Assembly (NCBI GenBank): GCA_024640085.1
Contig: JAHEFR010000001.1
Location: 124,001 to 188,000, forward strand
Reading direction: 5' to 3'
Length of the DNA: 64,000 nucleotides
From: Gammaproteobacteria bacterium
GTDB taxonomy: Bacteria > Pseudomonadota > Gammaproteobacteria > Steroidobacterales > XN24
Shown here one piece after another: positions 63,922 through 64,000 of the stretch. Under the pieces are notes generated by a model that made no database searches, was not told the DNA's origin, and saw only the letters and a list, made by a program, of their open reading frames with translations. The translations under genes and the position numbers were made by a program. Position 1 is the first letter of the stretch. Every line of letters begins with the position of its first letter.

Positions 63922-64000
63922 GCGGTCATCGTCCTGGCACACCCCCTCAGCACGGCTGCCATCTGGGCGCCGTCGGTGAACCGGTCCTCCGGTCGCTTCT
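63918..64000 (-). CDS. Ser/Thr protein kinase (C-terminal end only)
   Basis: Only the last 27 codons are in the window. They read KRPEDRFTDGAQMAAVLRG, the typical end of the kinase domain (ARDP-type Pro-x-x-Arg-Phe helix), followed by the stop TGA at 63918. The stop overlaps the PP2C start. The kinase, phosphatase and FHA genes form a Hanks-type regulatory cluster. The identity rests on a short C-terminal helix and context. Confidence 0.65.
   Translation of the reverse strand, partial: KRPEDRFTDGAQMAAVLRGCARTMTA

Noticed and set aside
62363-64000. Type VI secretion cluster (Fha/PppA/PpkA)
   Set aside because: No tss, hcp or vgrG gene is present, and the neighbours are housekeeping genes.

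Overview
The window is a stretch of a GC-rich (mid-60s %) gammaproteobacterial chromosome. The order nnr-tsaE-amiC-mutL-miaA-hfq-hflX-hflK-hflC-yjeT-purA (3.3-14.8 kb) and rnr-rlmB-rpsF-rpsR-rplI-dnaB-alr (54.5-62.3 kb) matches the gammaproteobacterial core order. The absence of priB between rpsF and rpsR, and a MutL carrying endonuclease-type motifs, point away from enterics towards a Chromatiales/Ectothiorhodospira- or Pseudomonas-like lineage. The exact taxon cannot be named from the sequence alone.

Layout. 0-3.3 kb: end of a deoxynucleoside kinase, panB, panC, and queG on the other strand. 3.3-14.8 kb: cell wall, tRNA modification, repair and hfl genes up to purA. 14.8-25.4 kb: a TPR-sulfotransferase, a zinc-uptake cluster (DUF2946-like protein, porin, znuA, znuB; no ATPase gene), DUF3422, a TPR/SLOG-like/class III cyclase fusion, and four small envelope-protein genes. 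25.6-54.2 kb: an accessory lipid and glycan island. 54.5-64 kb: rnr, rlmB, the ribosomal S6-S18-L9 operon, dnaB, alr, and the end of an FHA/PP2C/Ser-Thr kinase cluster. The purA-rnr junction, normally close, is opened by about 40 kb.

The island is the highlight. It contains what looks like a complete but scattered bacterial ceramide pathway: a serine palmitoyltransferase-like alpha-oxoamine synthase with its own acyl carrier protein, a FAAL/acyl-ACP synthetase-like ligase, an extended SDR of the ceramide-reductase type, and a GNAT-fold protein resembling bacterial ceramide synthase. Around these lie a DAG-kinase-like lipid kinase, a MobA-like NTP transferase, a TAM41-like nucleotidyltransferase and a metallophosphoesterase, which could build an anionic or CDP-activated head group. 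A half-transporter ABC flippase and an LpxL-like acyltransferase are also present.

Interleaved with these are three paralogous GT8-like transferases, four short PAPS sulfotransferases, three ELM1-family (GT-B-like) proteins, two Fe(II)/2-oxoglutarate oxygenases and an FkbM methyltransferase. My reading is that the island makes, decorates (glycosylation, hydroxylation, sulfation, methylation) and exports a sphingolipid or related outer-membrane lipid. The individual family calls are visible in sequence; the pathway assembly and product are inference.

Smaller oddities: an in-frame TAG in a secreted SH3b-protein gene; a 96-bp direct repeat containing the 3' end of a tRNA-Leu gene (att-like scar); an unusually long acidic tail on ribosomal protein S6; and a 60-bp AT-rich island after znuB.
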